64,000 bases of DNA from Oxalobacteraceae bacterium CAVE-383 (GCA_004134995.1 REGP01000004.1:232190-296189), one strand, 5' to 3'. Positions 48,328 to 57,865 are shown, numbered from the stretch's first letter. The notes: generated from the letters alone by a model not told the origin. Made by a program: numbers and translations.

Positions 48328-49196
48328 GGCATCGGGACCGCCTTTGCGTCTGGCGGGATTTCTTCAAGGCGAACGATGATATGTTTTGTCTGTTCGCTTC
48401 TGAAGATTTTTTCGATTTTAAATGTCGCATGCGGTGGAAATAGTGTTTCCTCCTCACCGTAGGGAAGATGCGAACGCAGCGCCATGTTGCTGTATCCGCG
48501 AATTCGAAACTGTACCTTTTCCTCCCCTTCTTTTGCGTATGCGTCGGCGAACGATTCGGCGACTGCCATATCTTTGCTGCACGACATGAAATATGCCGAC
48601 TTGACGGGGATATCAGACGCTTTCCAATCGATTAATGTCCGGATGCCTGCCTTGGTCATCCCAAGGCCACGAAAGACCCATCCTGTAGATAATTTCGACG
48701 GATCTGCGGATCGGTAAATATAGTCGGCGATATTCCGAAGCCCTTCCCCATTCACAAGAACTTCCATATCGGTTTTTATGCCTGTCTTTTTCAGACTTTG
48801 AAATTCTCTTGCGTCGTGCCTTTTTTCAAGCTCGGCCATTACGCCATTGGCATCCAGTTTCTGGCGTCTCCCTTGCATTATCTCGATGATATTTTGACTG
48901 CCGGCATTCGTACCGAGGACGGTACAAAAAGTTTTGTAGTCTTTCATCTGTTGATCTGAAAGGCGAGACGTGCTTTTTGCTGTTGATGGTGTGGCGCTGC
49001 TCTTGTTTCGTGACACGGGCAGGCCCGTGTCGGCGCTTGGAGGAAATGGAGGGCTGGAGAAGGGTATGCCGCCATGCGATGTGCCGGCTTTGACGCTGCT
49101 CAAGTGCCTTGCGAGTGGCGTCGCGCCCTCAGTATTGGCGCCGCCTGGCCGGGGAGGCGGCAATGCACCGGAGTTGGGGGGGATTGAAGGGAGCAT
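48321..49196 (-). CDS. Putative mono-ADP-ribosyltransferase, candidate secreted effector
   Basis: The 291-residue product starts at 49196, where AAAGGA lies 8 nt upstream; a frame 14 codons longer is rejected. Residues 1-80 are Pro/Ser/Gly-rich and probably disordered (MLPSIPPNSGALPPPRPGG). A helical region follows (about 84-150). The C-terminal half shows the R-S-E triad of ARTs: Arg176 in WVFRGLG, the S-x-S strand in YFMSCSKDMAVAESFA (Ser205 and Ser207), and E-x-E at 248-250 in YGEEETLFPPHATF. This predicts transfer of ADP-ribose from NAD to a protein target, as by HopU1, AexT or SpvB. Base composition is noticeably more AT-rich than the flanks. The target and secretion route are unknown. 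Confidence 0.78.
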   Translation of the reverse strand: MLPSIPPNSGALPPPRPGGANTEGATPLARHLSSVKAGTSHGGIPFSSPPFPPSADTGLPVSRNKSSATPSTAKSTSRLSDQQMKDYKTFCTVLGTNAGSQNIIEIMQGRRQKLDANGVMAELEKRHDAREFQSLKKTGIKTDMEVLVNGEGLRNIADYIYRSADPSKLSTGWVFRGLGMTKAGIRTLIDWKASDIPVKSAYFMSCSKDMAVAESFADAYAKEGEEKVQFRIRGYSNMALRSHLPYGEEETLFPPHATFKIEKIFRSEQTKHIIVRLEEIPPDAKAVPMPY

Positions 49197-49253
49197 GCTT
49201 TTTCCTTTGATCGTCAATGTGTGGATGTGGGCATCCATGCGCCGTGGATCAGG

Positions 49254-49282
49254 AAATTATGCTGTCGGAGTCTGCATAATTT
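49254..49282. promoter_or_regulatory. Perfect dyad upstream of the ART gene
   Basis: AAATTATGC, an 11-nt spacer and GCATAATTT form a perfect inverted repeat with arm centres 20 bp apart (two helical turns), 58 nt before the ART start. It overlaps -10-like TATAAA/CATAAT sequences, so it is a plausible operator for a dimeric regulator. Confidence 0.6.
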
Positions 49283-49425
49283 ATAAAAGCCGGTAAAAAA
49301 CTGAATACATCCCGCATGAGGATTCGCCGCCGTTTTCACTTATACTGCAACGTTCCACGGAACCTCCATCGTTCACGGCGGTTGTTAAATCGCCTGTCGG
49401 TGATATTTAGAATTTCTCCTATCCC

Positions 49426-50064
49426 ATGCTACATACCGATCCCGCGGCTTACTTCACGGCACGCGCAGAGACTTACCATGATGTCTACGAACGGCCCGAA
49501 CAGCGCGAAGAATTGCTTCTGCTGCAGGAGAAAGTCGCCGAATTGATGGACGGGCACGCGGTGCTGGAAGTCGGTTGCGGCACAGGCTATTGGACGCGGC
49601 AACTGGCGGAAGTTGCCGATTCGGTGACGGCGGTCGATAGTAACGACGCGATGCTGGCAGTGGCGCGCCGCACGCCGGACGAACGCATCGAATGGGTGCA
49701 GGGCAATGCCTGCGATTTGCCGGTGTCGGACGCCTATACCGCCTGCTTCGGCGGATTCTGGTGGTCGCATCTGCCGCGCGAACGGCAGTCGGCATGGCTG
49801 GGCGGCCTGCAAAAGAAGCTCGGCAAGGATACCTTGCTGGTCTTGATCGACAACAACTATGTCGAGGGCAGCAGCACGCCGATCGCGCATACGGACGCCG
49901 AAGGCAATACCTACCAGATCCGCGCCCTGGCCGGCGAACGCTACGATGTCATGAAAAACTTCCCCACCGACAGCGCGCTGCGCAAGCGTTTTGCCGACCA
50001 TGCGCGCGAGATCCGCATAAAGCGCATGGAACATTTCTGGATATTGAGTTGCCGGCTTAAATAA
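49426..50064 (+). CDS. Class I SAM-dependent methyltransferase
   Basis: The product is 212 residues with motif I VLEVGCGTGYWTRQLAE, the acidic residue after strand 2 in VTAVDSNDAMLAVA, motif II/III WVQGNACDLPVSDAYTACFGGFWWSH and the later LLVLIDNNYVEGSS. This is the Methyltransf_11/25 fold. The substrate cannot be named. It lies between the ART and the degenerate ART, on the opposite strand to both. No clear Shine-Dalgarno precedes the start. Upstream there is a TATACT -10-like hexamer and a short dyad, GTTCCACGGAAC. Confidence 0.88.
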   Translation: MLHTDPAAYFTARAETYHDVYERPEQREELLLLQEKVAELMDGHAVLEVGCGTGYWTRQLAEVADSVTAVDSNDAMLAVARRTPDERIEWVQGNACDLPVSDAYTACFGGFWWSHLPRERQSAWLGGLQKKLGKDTLLVLIDNNYVEGSSTPIAHTDAEGNTYQIRALAGERYDVMKNFPTDSALRKRFADHAREIRIKRMEHFWILSCRLK

Positions 50065-50087
50065 GCCGCGGCATTGTCCGCGTATTG

Positions 50088-50933
50088 CTAGAACGGCAGA
50101 TCGAGCGCTTTTTTTTGCCTGGCTGTTTCGGTCAGCGTGAGATTGAACGATTTATCAGCGTCGTTGGCAGTCATGTCTCCGATTGCAAATACCGCATGCG
50201 GGCTGAACACGGCCTTGCAGGAACTTCCCGCGGAAATCTGGCGATCCAGCGGTTTGAGGCTATATCCCCGCAACGTTAAAAAAACCGTGTACCTGCCGTC
50301 GATGTGATCGCCGGCGGCGTTTCCGGTTTCGCGGTGTTGCCCGCATGGGATGAAACGGCCGGCTCTCACGAAAATTCCGGTTTCGTGGCAGTTCCATAAA
50401 TAATTGACCGCTGCGGAGGTCAATCTCAGGCGCGCATGCGCGACGACGGCGGGCGGCCGCGTTGTGCCGGGACATACGTGCACGGAAACGGCAATCTCCT
50501 TCAGGCTGCGTTTCGATCCTATGCGTTCTATTTCCGTCTTCAGGCAGGCGAGATCCGTTCTGTTCAGCCTGGCGGCGATCTCTTGAAAATCGATTTTTGC
50601 GGAGTAACCGGACAGCACATTATGCAGTGCATCGATGCCGTTGGCGCTGCAGAGCAATGCCGAAAAAACCTTGAAATCCTCATGGCGTTGAATCTCGCGT
50701 TTTGCTTGCGTGTCCGTGGGCAGGAGCTTGAAGCGGGACAGGCATGGATTGGCAAGTGGATTGTTCAGCGGACTGGAAGCGCTGAAGGCGCTCGCTGCGC
50801 CGGCGCCGGCGCTTTTCAGTCGAACGCTGAATGCGCCGCGGCTGGCGTTTGGGTCATTGCCCGGGTAGTGGATTCGGCCGGCCGGAAACGGCGAAGGCGC
50901 GGTGGTGGCGGGAACGGGGAAGCGGGGCAGCAT
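50088..50933 (-). CDS. Degenerate relative of the ART-like protein, candidate effector or pseudoenzyme
   Basis: The 281-residue product has a Pro/Ala/Ser-rich N-terminus (MLPRFPVPATTAPSPFPAG) and aligns by eye with the ART at 48321-49196. EDFKVFSALLCSANG at residues 85-99 matches KDYKTFCTVLGTNAG, also starting at residue 85. RGYSLKPL (222-229) matches RGYSNMAL, and SPHAVFAI (244-251) matches PPHATFKI. The two catalytic glutamates are replaced (E248 by Ser238, E250 by Lys240), and no S-x-S strand is visible. An Arg remains in GIFVRAGRF. It is therefore probably enzymatically inactive. The frame is intact, so it may have a binding role. The ribosome site is weak. Confidence 0.68.
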   Translation of the reverse strand: MLPRFPVPATTAPSPFPAGRIHYPGNDPNASRGAFSVRLKSAGAGAASAFSASSPLNNPLANPCLSRFKLLPTDTQAKREIQRHEDFKVFSALLCSANGIDALHNVLSGYSAKIDFQEIAARLNRTDLACLKTEIERIGSKRSLKEIAVSVHVCPGTTRPPAVVAHARLRLTSAAVNYLWNCHETGIFVRAGRFIPCGQHRETGNAAGDHIDGRYTVFLTLRGYSLKPLDRQISAGSSCKAVFSPHAVFAIGDMTANDADKSFNLTLTETARQKKALDLPF

Positions 50934-51105
50934 AAGGCGAATACGGCGTCATGAAAAAACCGAATTCTATGCGGGACGCCATAAAAGCGAGCCTATCAAT
51001 ATCTGCATATCGCCTGCATCGGCGCAGGCGGCCGAAAATATTACGGGATATCGGAAACAGAGGAAGGTTTCCGATATCCCGCGACGGTCAAGCCGGTGCC
51101 TGAAT

Positions 51106-52947
51106 CTATGCGGCTATTTTCGAGCGGCAGCCGTCCAGCAGGAACGCCAGGCCAACCACCAGCACCAGTTCGCCTTCGGCCGAGCGCGCCGTGCCGGTGA
51201 CGCCGTTGGTGTGGATCGCGGTCAGCGGCTTGATCACCAGGTCGGCGGTGCCTTCCACCGTTTCGACGCTGAGGATGTACGGCTGCGGCACCGCCATCAC
51301 GATGCCGACGCGTTCCGCGCCGGGCGTGTGGTCGTAGCCGAGCACGCCCGCCAGAGAATGCACCGGCAGCGGACGGCCCTGGTCGCGCATCACCGGGGCG
51401 CCGCCGACTTCGGAGAACGAATCCGGCAATTCCACCACGCGCTGCACCAGTGCCATCGGCAACGCCAAGGCGGCGCCGGCCGTGCGCACCAGCATGGTCG
51501 GGATGATCGACAATTCGATCGGCAGGCGGATCGAGAAACGCGTGCCTTTGCCCATGACCGAGTCGATGCGGATGCTGCCGCGGTGTTTTTCAACGGCGGT
51601 CTTGACCACGTCCATGCCGACGCCGCGGCCGGAAACGCTGGAAGCGACTTCCTTGGTCGAGAAGCCGGGCAGGAATACCAGTTGCAGTGCTTCGTCGACC
51701 GATTGCGCATCGTTTTCGCCGATCAGGCCCTTGCTGATCGCCTTTTTGCGCAGCATGGCCGGATCCATGCCCTTGCCGTCGTCGTAGATTTCGATCATGA
51801 CGCTGCTGGCTTCCTGCCAGGCTTTCAGCGAAATCGTCGATTTGGCGGTCTTGCCCGCGGCCAGCCGGTCCTCGGCGCTTTCGATGCCGTGATCGAGCGA
51901 GTTGCGCAGCATGTGCACCAAGGGATCGTACAGGCTGTCGACGACGACGCGGTCGACCTCGGTTTCGGCCCCGGTGATCGACAGTTCCACATCCTTGCCG
52001 AGATCCTTGGCCAGCTCGCGCACCAGGCGCGGGAATTTCTGGAACAGGCGGCCGACCGGCTGCATGCGCGTCGACAGGGTGGCGCGCTGCAGTTCGGTGG
52101 AATAGCGCGCGGCCCGGTTCAGCGTTTCCGCCAGCGTGGTCATCAGCGACGCGGCCGATCCCTCGAATTTGAATTGCTGCAGTTTTTCCAGCAGCACGGA
52201 GGCCTGGTTGGCCGCCTGCACCGATTCGCCGGCGACTTCCAGCAATGCATCCAGCTTGACCGCATCGACGCGGATGGTTTCTTCCTTGGCGTTGCCGGCC
52301 GCGGCCGGCTTGCGGCGATCGACGAAAGTCGGCGAGGCGGTCGGGTCGGCGGCTTCCTCGGGCGCCTTGGCCGGCGCTGCGGTTGCGGCTGCGGGGGCTG
52401 TCTCGGCCGCCGCGCCCGTTTGCGGCGTGACTGCGCGATACAGCGCTTCCCAGTCGAGTTCGCCGCCGGCGCCGACGCTGTTGCCGGTAGCGGCTTCAGG
52501 CTCGGCCGCCGCTGCGGCCGGCGCCGGTTTGGCCGCCGGCGGCGCTGCCGGCGCGCCGCCATCGCCCTTGATGGCGTGGGTCAGGATGTCTTCCAGGTCC
52601 TTGGGCATCGGGGCCAGGCTGGCCGGGTCGGCGCCGTTGGATAATTCATTGAGCTGGTCGGCGACGAAACCGCTGGCCTGCAATGCGGCCTCAATCGCGA
52701 TCGGCGTTACCGGCGCGGCGCCGGTGCGCAGCGCATCGAACAGGTTTTCGGTCAAATGGCAGGCCGAAACCATTGCCGGCAGATTGACGAAGCCGGCGCC
52801 GCCCTTGATTGTGTGAAAGGCGCGAAAAACGGCATTTAGGACTTCTTTGTCGTCGGGATGGCGTTCCAGCGTCAGCAGGTGGTCTTCGACATTGGTTGCC
52901 AGTTCGAGGGCTTCGACGACGAAGTCTCTGAGCATTTCCTCATCCAT
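51106..52947 (-). CDS. cheA: Chemotaxis histidine kinase CheA
   Basis: CheA phosphorylates response regulators according to chemoreceptor state. The 613-residue product has an HPt domain with phospho-acceptor His45 in FHTIKGGAGF. An Ala/Pro-rich stretch (about 125-225) stands where the CheY-binding P2 domain would be. Then come the dimerisation domain, the kinase domain with N-box MLRNSLDHGIE, DDGKGMDP and GRGVGMDVV, and the C-terminal CheW-like domain (IPTMLVRTAGAALALP). No cheW, cheY or receptor gene is nearby. Its start overlaps the cheZ stop as TGATG. Confidence 0.94.
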   Translation of the reverse strand: MDEEMLRDFVVEALELATNVEDHLLTLERHPDDKEVLNAVFRAFHTIKGGAGFVNLPAMVSACHLTENLFDALRTGAAPVTPIAIEAALQASGFVADQLNELSNGADPASLAPMPKDLEDILTHAIKGDGGAPAAPPAAKPAPAAAAAEPEAATGNSVGAGGELDWEALYRAVTPQTGAAAETAPAAATAAPAKAPEEAADPTASPTFVDRRKPAAAGNAKEETIRVDAVKLDALLEVAGESVQAANQASVLLEKLQQFKFEGSAASLMTTLAETLNRAARYSTELQRATLSTRMQPVGRLFQKFPRLVRELAKDLGKDVELSITGAETEVDRVVVDSLYDPLVHMLRNSLDHGIESAEDRLAAGKTAKSTISLKAWQEASSVMIEIYDDGKGMDPAMLRKKAISKGLIGENDAQSVDEALQLVFLPGFSTKEVASSVSGRGVGMDVVKTAVEKHRGSIRIDSVMGKGTRFSIRLPIELSIIPTMLVRTAGAALALPMALVQRVVELPDSFSEVGGAPVMRDQGRPLPVHSLAGVLGYDHTPGAERVGIVMAVPQPYILSVETVEGTADLVIKPLTAIHTNGVTGTARSAEGELVLVVGLAFLLDGCRSKIAA

Positions 52948-53723
52948 CAGAACCCCAGGCTATCAAGTAAATCGTCCACGTCGTTCTGAACCAGCGCGCT
53001 GCCATCGGCGGCCGGGCCTGACATCAGTTCCGTGGGCTTTTCTTTGGTCTCGTTGACGTTGCTCAGCAGTTCCGGCGGCGCATTATCGCGCAGCAACTGG
53101 GCCAGTTCGCGTTCGGCGATGGCGGTGATGCCGACGATCTTCTTGATCAGCTGGCCGGTAATGTCCTGGAAATCCTGGGCCATCATGATCTCGAGCATGC
53201 GGGCTTTTTCGGTTTCGGCCGAGTCCGACACGGTGGTGGCGAAGTTGCGCGAGTCCGCCGCCAAGGTCTTGAATTCTTCGATGCCGAGCTTGCCGGCGAA
53301 TAATTGTTCCCAACGGCCGCCGATGTCCTTGGCCTTGCCGGACAGCGCGTCCTGCGCCGGCATGCCGATATCGATGGCGTTCAATACTTTGTTGGCGGCC
53401 TGTTCGGTCAGCGTTGCGACGAATTCCAGGCGTCCCTGGGCGTCGCCGATCTGCGATGCGACTTCCTGCAGCGAACGGTCGTAACCGAGTTCCCGCATCG
53501 AATCGTGCAGCATGCGCACGATGCCGCCCAGGCGGGCATACATCGGTTTGTCGGATTGGTCTTCAGCGGTTTCATCTGAAGCGGCGTCGCCTTCGGTAGC
53601 CGTGGAGGGGGCCTGCCCGGCGGCAGCTGCGGCTTCCGGCGCGGCCGCCGTGCCCGACGGCGCCTTGGAACCTGCGGATATTTCGTCGAACAGTGCTTCT
53701 AAATCCAGATCGGCGTCACTCAT
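52947..53723 (-). CDS. cheZ: CheZ family CheY phosphatase
   Basis: CheZ dephosphorylates CheY-P. The product is 258 residues starting MSDADLDLEALFDEISAG; GGGGAG lies upstream and a longer frame is rejected. The N-terminal third is acidic and Ala-rich. The helical hairpin follows, with the catalytic segment MMAQDFQDITGQLIKKIV (catalytic Gln in the DFQDITGQ motif). The C-terminal CheY-binding peptide is VDDLLDSLGF, preceded by a flexible linker. Translation is coupled to cheA downstream. Confidence 0.94.
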   Translation of the reverse strand: MSDADLDLEALFDEISAGSKAPSGTAAAPEAAAAAGQAPSTATEGDAASDETAEDQSDKPMYARLGGIVRMLHDSMRELGYDRSLQEVASQIGDAQGRLEFVATLTEQAANKVLNAIDIGMPAQDALSGKAKDIGGRWEQLFAGKLGIEEFKTLAADSRNFATTVSDSAETEKARMLEIMMAQDFQDITGQLIKKIVGITAIAERELAQLLRDNAPPELLSNVNETKEKPTELMSGPAADGSALVQNDVDDLLDSLGF

Positions 53724-53767
53724 AATCTCGTGTTCTCCCCTAATGCTGCGTTTCGTTTCCCAACATG

Positions 53768-53789
53768 TCCTGTCGTTATAACGACAGGA
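53768..53789. promoter_or_regulatory. 22-bp perfect palindrome upstream of cheZ
   Basis: TCCTGTCGTT followed by its exact complement around ATAACG forms a gap-free palindrome 45 nt before the cheZ start. It may be an operator for cheZ-cheA, or for the divergent receptor gene. On the plus strand it is followed by a short T run, so terminator function is the alternative. Confidence 0.55.
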
Positions 53790-53859
53790 TTCTGCATTTT
53801 TTGAACACTGTCCCGTTATTCTTTTAAAGCATTGTAAACAACAGCGTGCCGCTTGTATC

Positions 53860-53893
53860 GCTAAAGAAAGCACTGATTTCAGGCTTTCTTAGC
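53860..53893 (+). promoter_or_regulatory. Long stem-loop with bulged bases upstream of the TonB receptor
   Basis: GCTAAAGAAAGC pairs with GCTTTCTTAGC and the inner CTG/CAG extends the stem, giving about 14 pairs with two single-A bulges. It lies 106 nt before the receptor start. No T run follows, so it is not a simple terminator. No cobalamin-riboswitch box is visible. Confidence 0.45.
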
Positions 53894-53999
53894 AGGACGC
53901 GGTCATTCGATGCATTTTTGTCAATATTCATGCCGTTCGGGTATCCGGGATGGCCAGGACGCGTAGAATACGCCGCTTTTCTTGCATCATGGAAAGCGA

Positions 54000-56027
54000 A
54001 TGTTTGTTGCACTGACTCAATTATGGCGGCCGCGGCGGTTGGCGCTGGCCGGCGCCATCTGCGCGCACACTTCTTTTTGCGCGGCGGAGGCCATGCCGGA
54101 ACCGGTCCTGGAGCCGGTCCTGGTGTCCGCCTCGCGCTTTGCCGAGCGCGCCGATACCTCGCCCCCGGGTACGCTGACGATCGACGCCGAACAGATACGG
54201 CAATCGGGCGCGGGCAACGTCAATCAGGCCATCCGCGGCATTGCCGGCATCGTCGGCCGCCCCAACAGCTACGGCACGGCCGACTACTCGCTCGATCTGC
54301 GCGGCTTCGGCCCGACCGCGGACCAGAATATGGTGGTCCTGCTGGATGGGGTGCGGCTGTCCGAAAACGAATTGAGCGTGGCGCTGTTGTCGAGCATTCC
54401 GATCGAAACCGTGCAGCGCATCGAAATCGTCCGGGGCGGCAGCAGTGTCCTGTACGGCGAAGGGGCGACCGCCGGCACGATCCAGGTGATTACCAAGCGC
54501 GCGCAGCCGGATGGCGGCAATCGCACCAGCGGCAGCCTGGTGGCTGAAGCGGGTTCTTTCGGCCAGCTTGGCTTGCGGGCGACATTGGCCCGGACCGGGC
54601 AAGGCTGGTCGCTGGACGCGGCTGCGGGCCGCGACGAAAGCGACAACTATCGCGACAATAATCGCCTGCGCCAGGAAAATCTCAGCGGCGGCGTGCAGTG
54701 GGCCGGCGACGGCCGCCGTTTCGGCGTGCGGCTCGATAGCGCGGATCAGCATTACCGGACGGCCGGCGCGCTGACCATGGCGCAATACCTGGCGAATCCG
54801 CGCAGCAGTTTCACGCCGGACGATTACGGCGCAACGCGCGTCAATCGCGTGGTGCTGTTCGGCGAGCAGCGTGTGGGGGCGCTGGAACTGGCGGCGGAAT
54901 TGTCGCAGCGCGATAAAAGCTATTCTTCCCATTCGGTCAGCCCGGCCTTCGGCATCAGCGATTACGCCACGCGCAGCCGCACCACGCAATTTTCGCCGCG
55001 TCTGCGCTACCTCGCCGATCTCAGCGAAGCCGGCCGCGCAGGCAAAAACGGCAGCCCGAAAATCGTCAACGAACTGGTGGCCGGCTTCGATTTCTCCCAA
55101 TCGGCGCGGCATGCCGACAGCACGTCGTCGCTGGCGGCCGGCGGCCAGCGTTCGCGGGCGGTGTACGCGCGCGATGAAATCCGGAGCGGCCGCGCCAGGC
55201 TGGCGTTCGGCTTGCGCCGCGAAAGCTTCGACCAGCGCAGCAACGATCCACTGGCGTTCAATCCGGACGCCAATTACGATCGTTCGCAAGCGCTGACAGC
55301 CTGGGATCTGCAGGCCAGCGTCATGCCGCTGGCGCAGGCGACGCTGTTTGCCAAGGCCGGCCGCAGCTATCGGGTCGCGAATGTCGACGAAAACGGATTC
55401 ACCTTGCGGCCGGGCCAGATGCTGGCGCCGCAGACCTCGGACGATCTGTCCATCGGCGCAACATTGGGCGGCGCGCGCCAGGCGCTGACGGCGACGCTGT
55501 TCCAGCACAATTTGCGCAATGAGATCATGTACGACCCGACGGTCGCCAATCCGGCCACCGGCGGCAACGGCGCCAACGTCAATCTGGATCCGACGGTGCG
55601 GCGCGGCATCGAACTTGAGTGGCGCGGTCAATTGAGCACGGCGCTGGCGCTGAGCGCGAATTTCCAGCACATCGATGCGCATTTCAGGGAAGGGTCCAAT
55701 GCGGGCAGGGAAGTGGTGCTGGCGCCGCGCAATTCGGCCGGCGCCAGGGTCAATTGGCAGGCCGGCGCTCACAGTGCGCGCGTCGGCGTGCAATGGGTCG
55801 CCAGCCAGCGCTACGGCAGCGATTTCGACAATACCTGCGCGGCGCGCATGCCGGCCTATGCGACGCTGGATGCGCGCTACGCATGGAGGATGAATCGATG
55901 GGAATTCGCGCTGAACGGCGCCAACCTGACCGACAGGAATTACTTCAGCCAGGCCTATTCATGCCAGGGCGGCATTTATTCCGCGCCGGGCCGGCAAGTC
56001 GCTTTATCGGCGCGTTATGACTTTTAA
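54000..56027 (+). CDS. TonB-dependent outer-membrane receptor
   Basis: The 675-residue product from the ATG at 54000 (GGAAAG 4 nt upstream) has a signal peptide ending near FCAAEA. A TonB-box-like segment follows (LEPVLVSASRFAE), then the plug domain (GTLTIDAEQIRQSG, NQAIRGIAGIV, VLLDGVRLSENE, RIEIVRGGSSVLYGEGATAGTIQVITK) and a 22-strand barrel ending in the terminal-Phe signature (VALSARYDF). The substrate, a siderophore, corrinoid or other, cannot be told. No transport operon adjoins it. It is divergent from cheZ and convergent with panC. Confidence 0.93.
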   Translation: MFVALTQLWRPRRLALAGAICAHTSFCAAEAMPEPVLEPVLVSASRFAERADTSPPGTLTIDAEQIRQSGAGNVNQAIRGIAGIVGRPNSYGTADYSLDLRGFGPTADQNMVVLLDGVRLSENELSVALLSSIPIETVQRIEIVRGGSSVLYGEGATAGTIQVITKRAQPDGGNRTSGSLVAEAGSFGQLGLRATLARTGQGWSLDAAAGRDESDNYRDNNRLRQENLSGGVQWAGDGRRFGVRLDSADQHYRTAGALTMAQYLANPRSSFTPDDYGATRVNRVVLFGEQRVGALELAAELSQRDKSYSSHSVSPAFGISDYATRSRTTQFSPRLRYLADLSEAGRAGKNGSPKIVNELVAGFDFSQSARHADSTSSLAAGGQRSRAVYARDEIRSGRARLAFGLRRESFDQRSNDPLAFNPDANYDRSQALTAWDLQASVMPLAQATLFAKAGRSYRVANVDENGFTLRPGQMLAPQTSDDLSIGATLGGARQALTATLFQHNLRNEIMYDPTVANPATGGNGANVNLDPTVRRGIELEWRGQLSTALALSANFQHIDAHFREGSNAGREVVLAPRNSAGARVNWQAGAHSARVGVQWVASQRYGSDFDNTCAARMPAYATLDARYAWRMNRWEFALNGANLTDRNYFSQAYSCQGGIYSAPGRQVALSARYDF

Positions 56028-56044
56028 GTTGCTTCGGAAGATTC

Positions 56045-56899
<855 letters not shown>

Positions 56900-56954
56900 T
56901 TATTCTTTGATTGGCGCATGCGGCGCTTTGGCCGCTTATGCGGGGAATGGGACG

Positions 56955-57851
56955 CTAACTTGGCGAATACGATAGCCGCACATAGATCGGCGCGAACGGT
57001 TCGCCCTGGGTGATTTCGATCAGGGTTTCCTTGGCCAGCTCCAGCAGGGCGATGAAATTGACGACCAGCACCGGCACGCCGCGGCTGGCGTCGAACAGGT
57101 CGGCGAATTCAACGAAGCGGGTCGACTGCAGGCGGCGCAGTATGCTGGTCATGTGCTCGCGCACCGACAGTTCTTCCCGGCTGATGTGATGATGGGCAGT
57201 GAGTTTGGCGCGCTTCAGGACATCGGCCCAGGCGGCCTGCAGATCGGCCGGATCGACGTCGGGCCAGCGCGTGACGATGCTCTGTTCGATATAAATCTGG
57301 GTGCGGACATAGTCGCGGCCCAGTTGCGGCAGCTGGTCGATTTCGCGCGCGGCCAGTTTCATCTGCTCGTATTCCAGCAGGCGGCGGACCAGTTCGGCAC
57401 GCGGGTCTTCGGCTTCCTCGCCGCTGTCGGCATGGCGCACCGGCAGCAGCATGCGCGATTTGATTTCGATCAGCATCGCCGCCATCAGCAGATATTCGGC
57501 GGCCAGCTCCAGATTGTGCTTGCGGATCTGTTCGACGTATTCCAGATATTGCAGGGTGACCTGCGCCATCGGGATATCGAGAATGTTGAAATTTTGCTTG
57601 CGGATCAGGTACAGCAGCAGATCGAGCGGGCCCTGGAACGCTTCCAGGAATACTTCCAGCGCGTCGGGCGGAATGTACAGGTCGATCGGCAGCTTGAACA
57701 GCGGCTCGCCGTAGAGCTTGGCGAAGGCGACGCCGTCGATCACGTTCGGTGTCGAATCGGTCTGGGTCGCGAGGGCCAATGCGCTCTCGGATAAATTGTC
57801 GGACAGGCCGTCCGGCAGATCGGCGCCGCCGGCCGCCGCGTTCGTGCTCAT
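56955..57851 (-). CDS. scpA: Segregation and condensation protein A
   Basis: ScpA is the kleisin subunit of the SMC-ScpAB condensin that compacts and segregates the chromosome. The 298-residue product has an extra N-terminal stretch of about 70 residues before the family core, which begins FQGPLDLLLYLIRKQNFNILDIPMAQVTLQYL. EYLLMAAMLIEIKSRMLLP follows, with a winged-helix C-terminus (VLVVNFIALLELAKETLIEITQ). scpB is not in the window. Confidence 0.94.
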   Translation of the reverse strand: MSTNAAAGGADLPDGLSDNLSESALALATQTDSTPNVIDGVAFAKLYGEPLFKLPIDLYIPPDALEVFLEAFQGPLDLLLYLIRKQNFNILDIPMAQVTLQYLEYVEQIRKHNLELAAEYLLMAAMLIEIKSRMLLPVRHADSGEEAEDPRAELVRRLLEYEQMKLAAREIDQLPQLGRDYVRTQIYIEQSIVTRWPDVDPADLQAAWADVLKRAKLTAHHHISREELSVREHMTSILRRLQSTRFVEFADLFDASRGVPVLVVNFIALLELAKETLIEITQGEPFAPIYVRLSYSPS

Positions 57852-57865
57852 TGCTTGCCGTGCTC

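Noticed and set aside
53724..53999. Possible cobalamin riboswitch before the TonB receptor
   Set aside because: No B12-box-like sequence or matching fold was visible; only a palindrome and a stem-loop are present.
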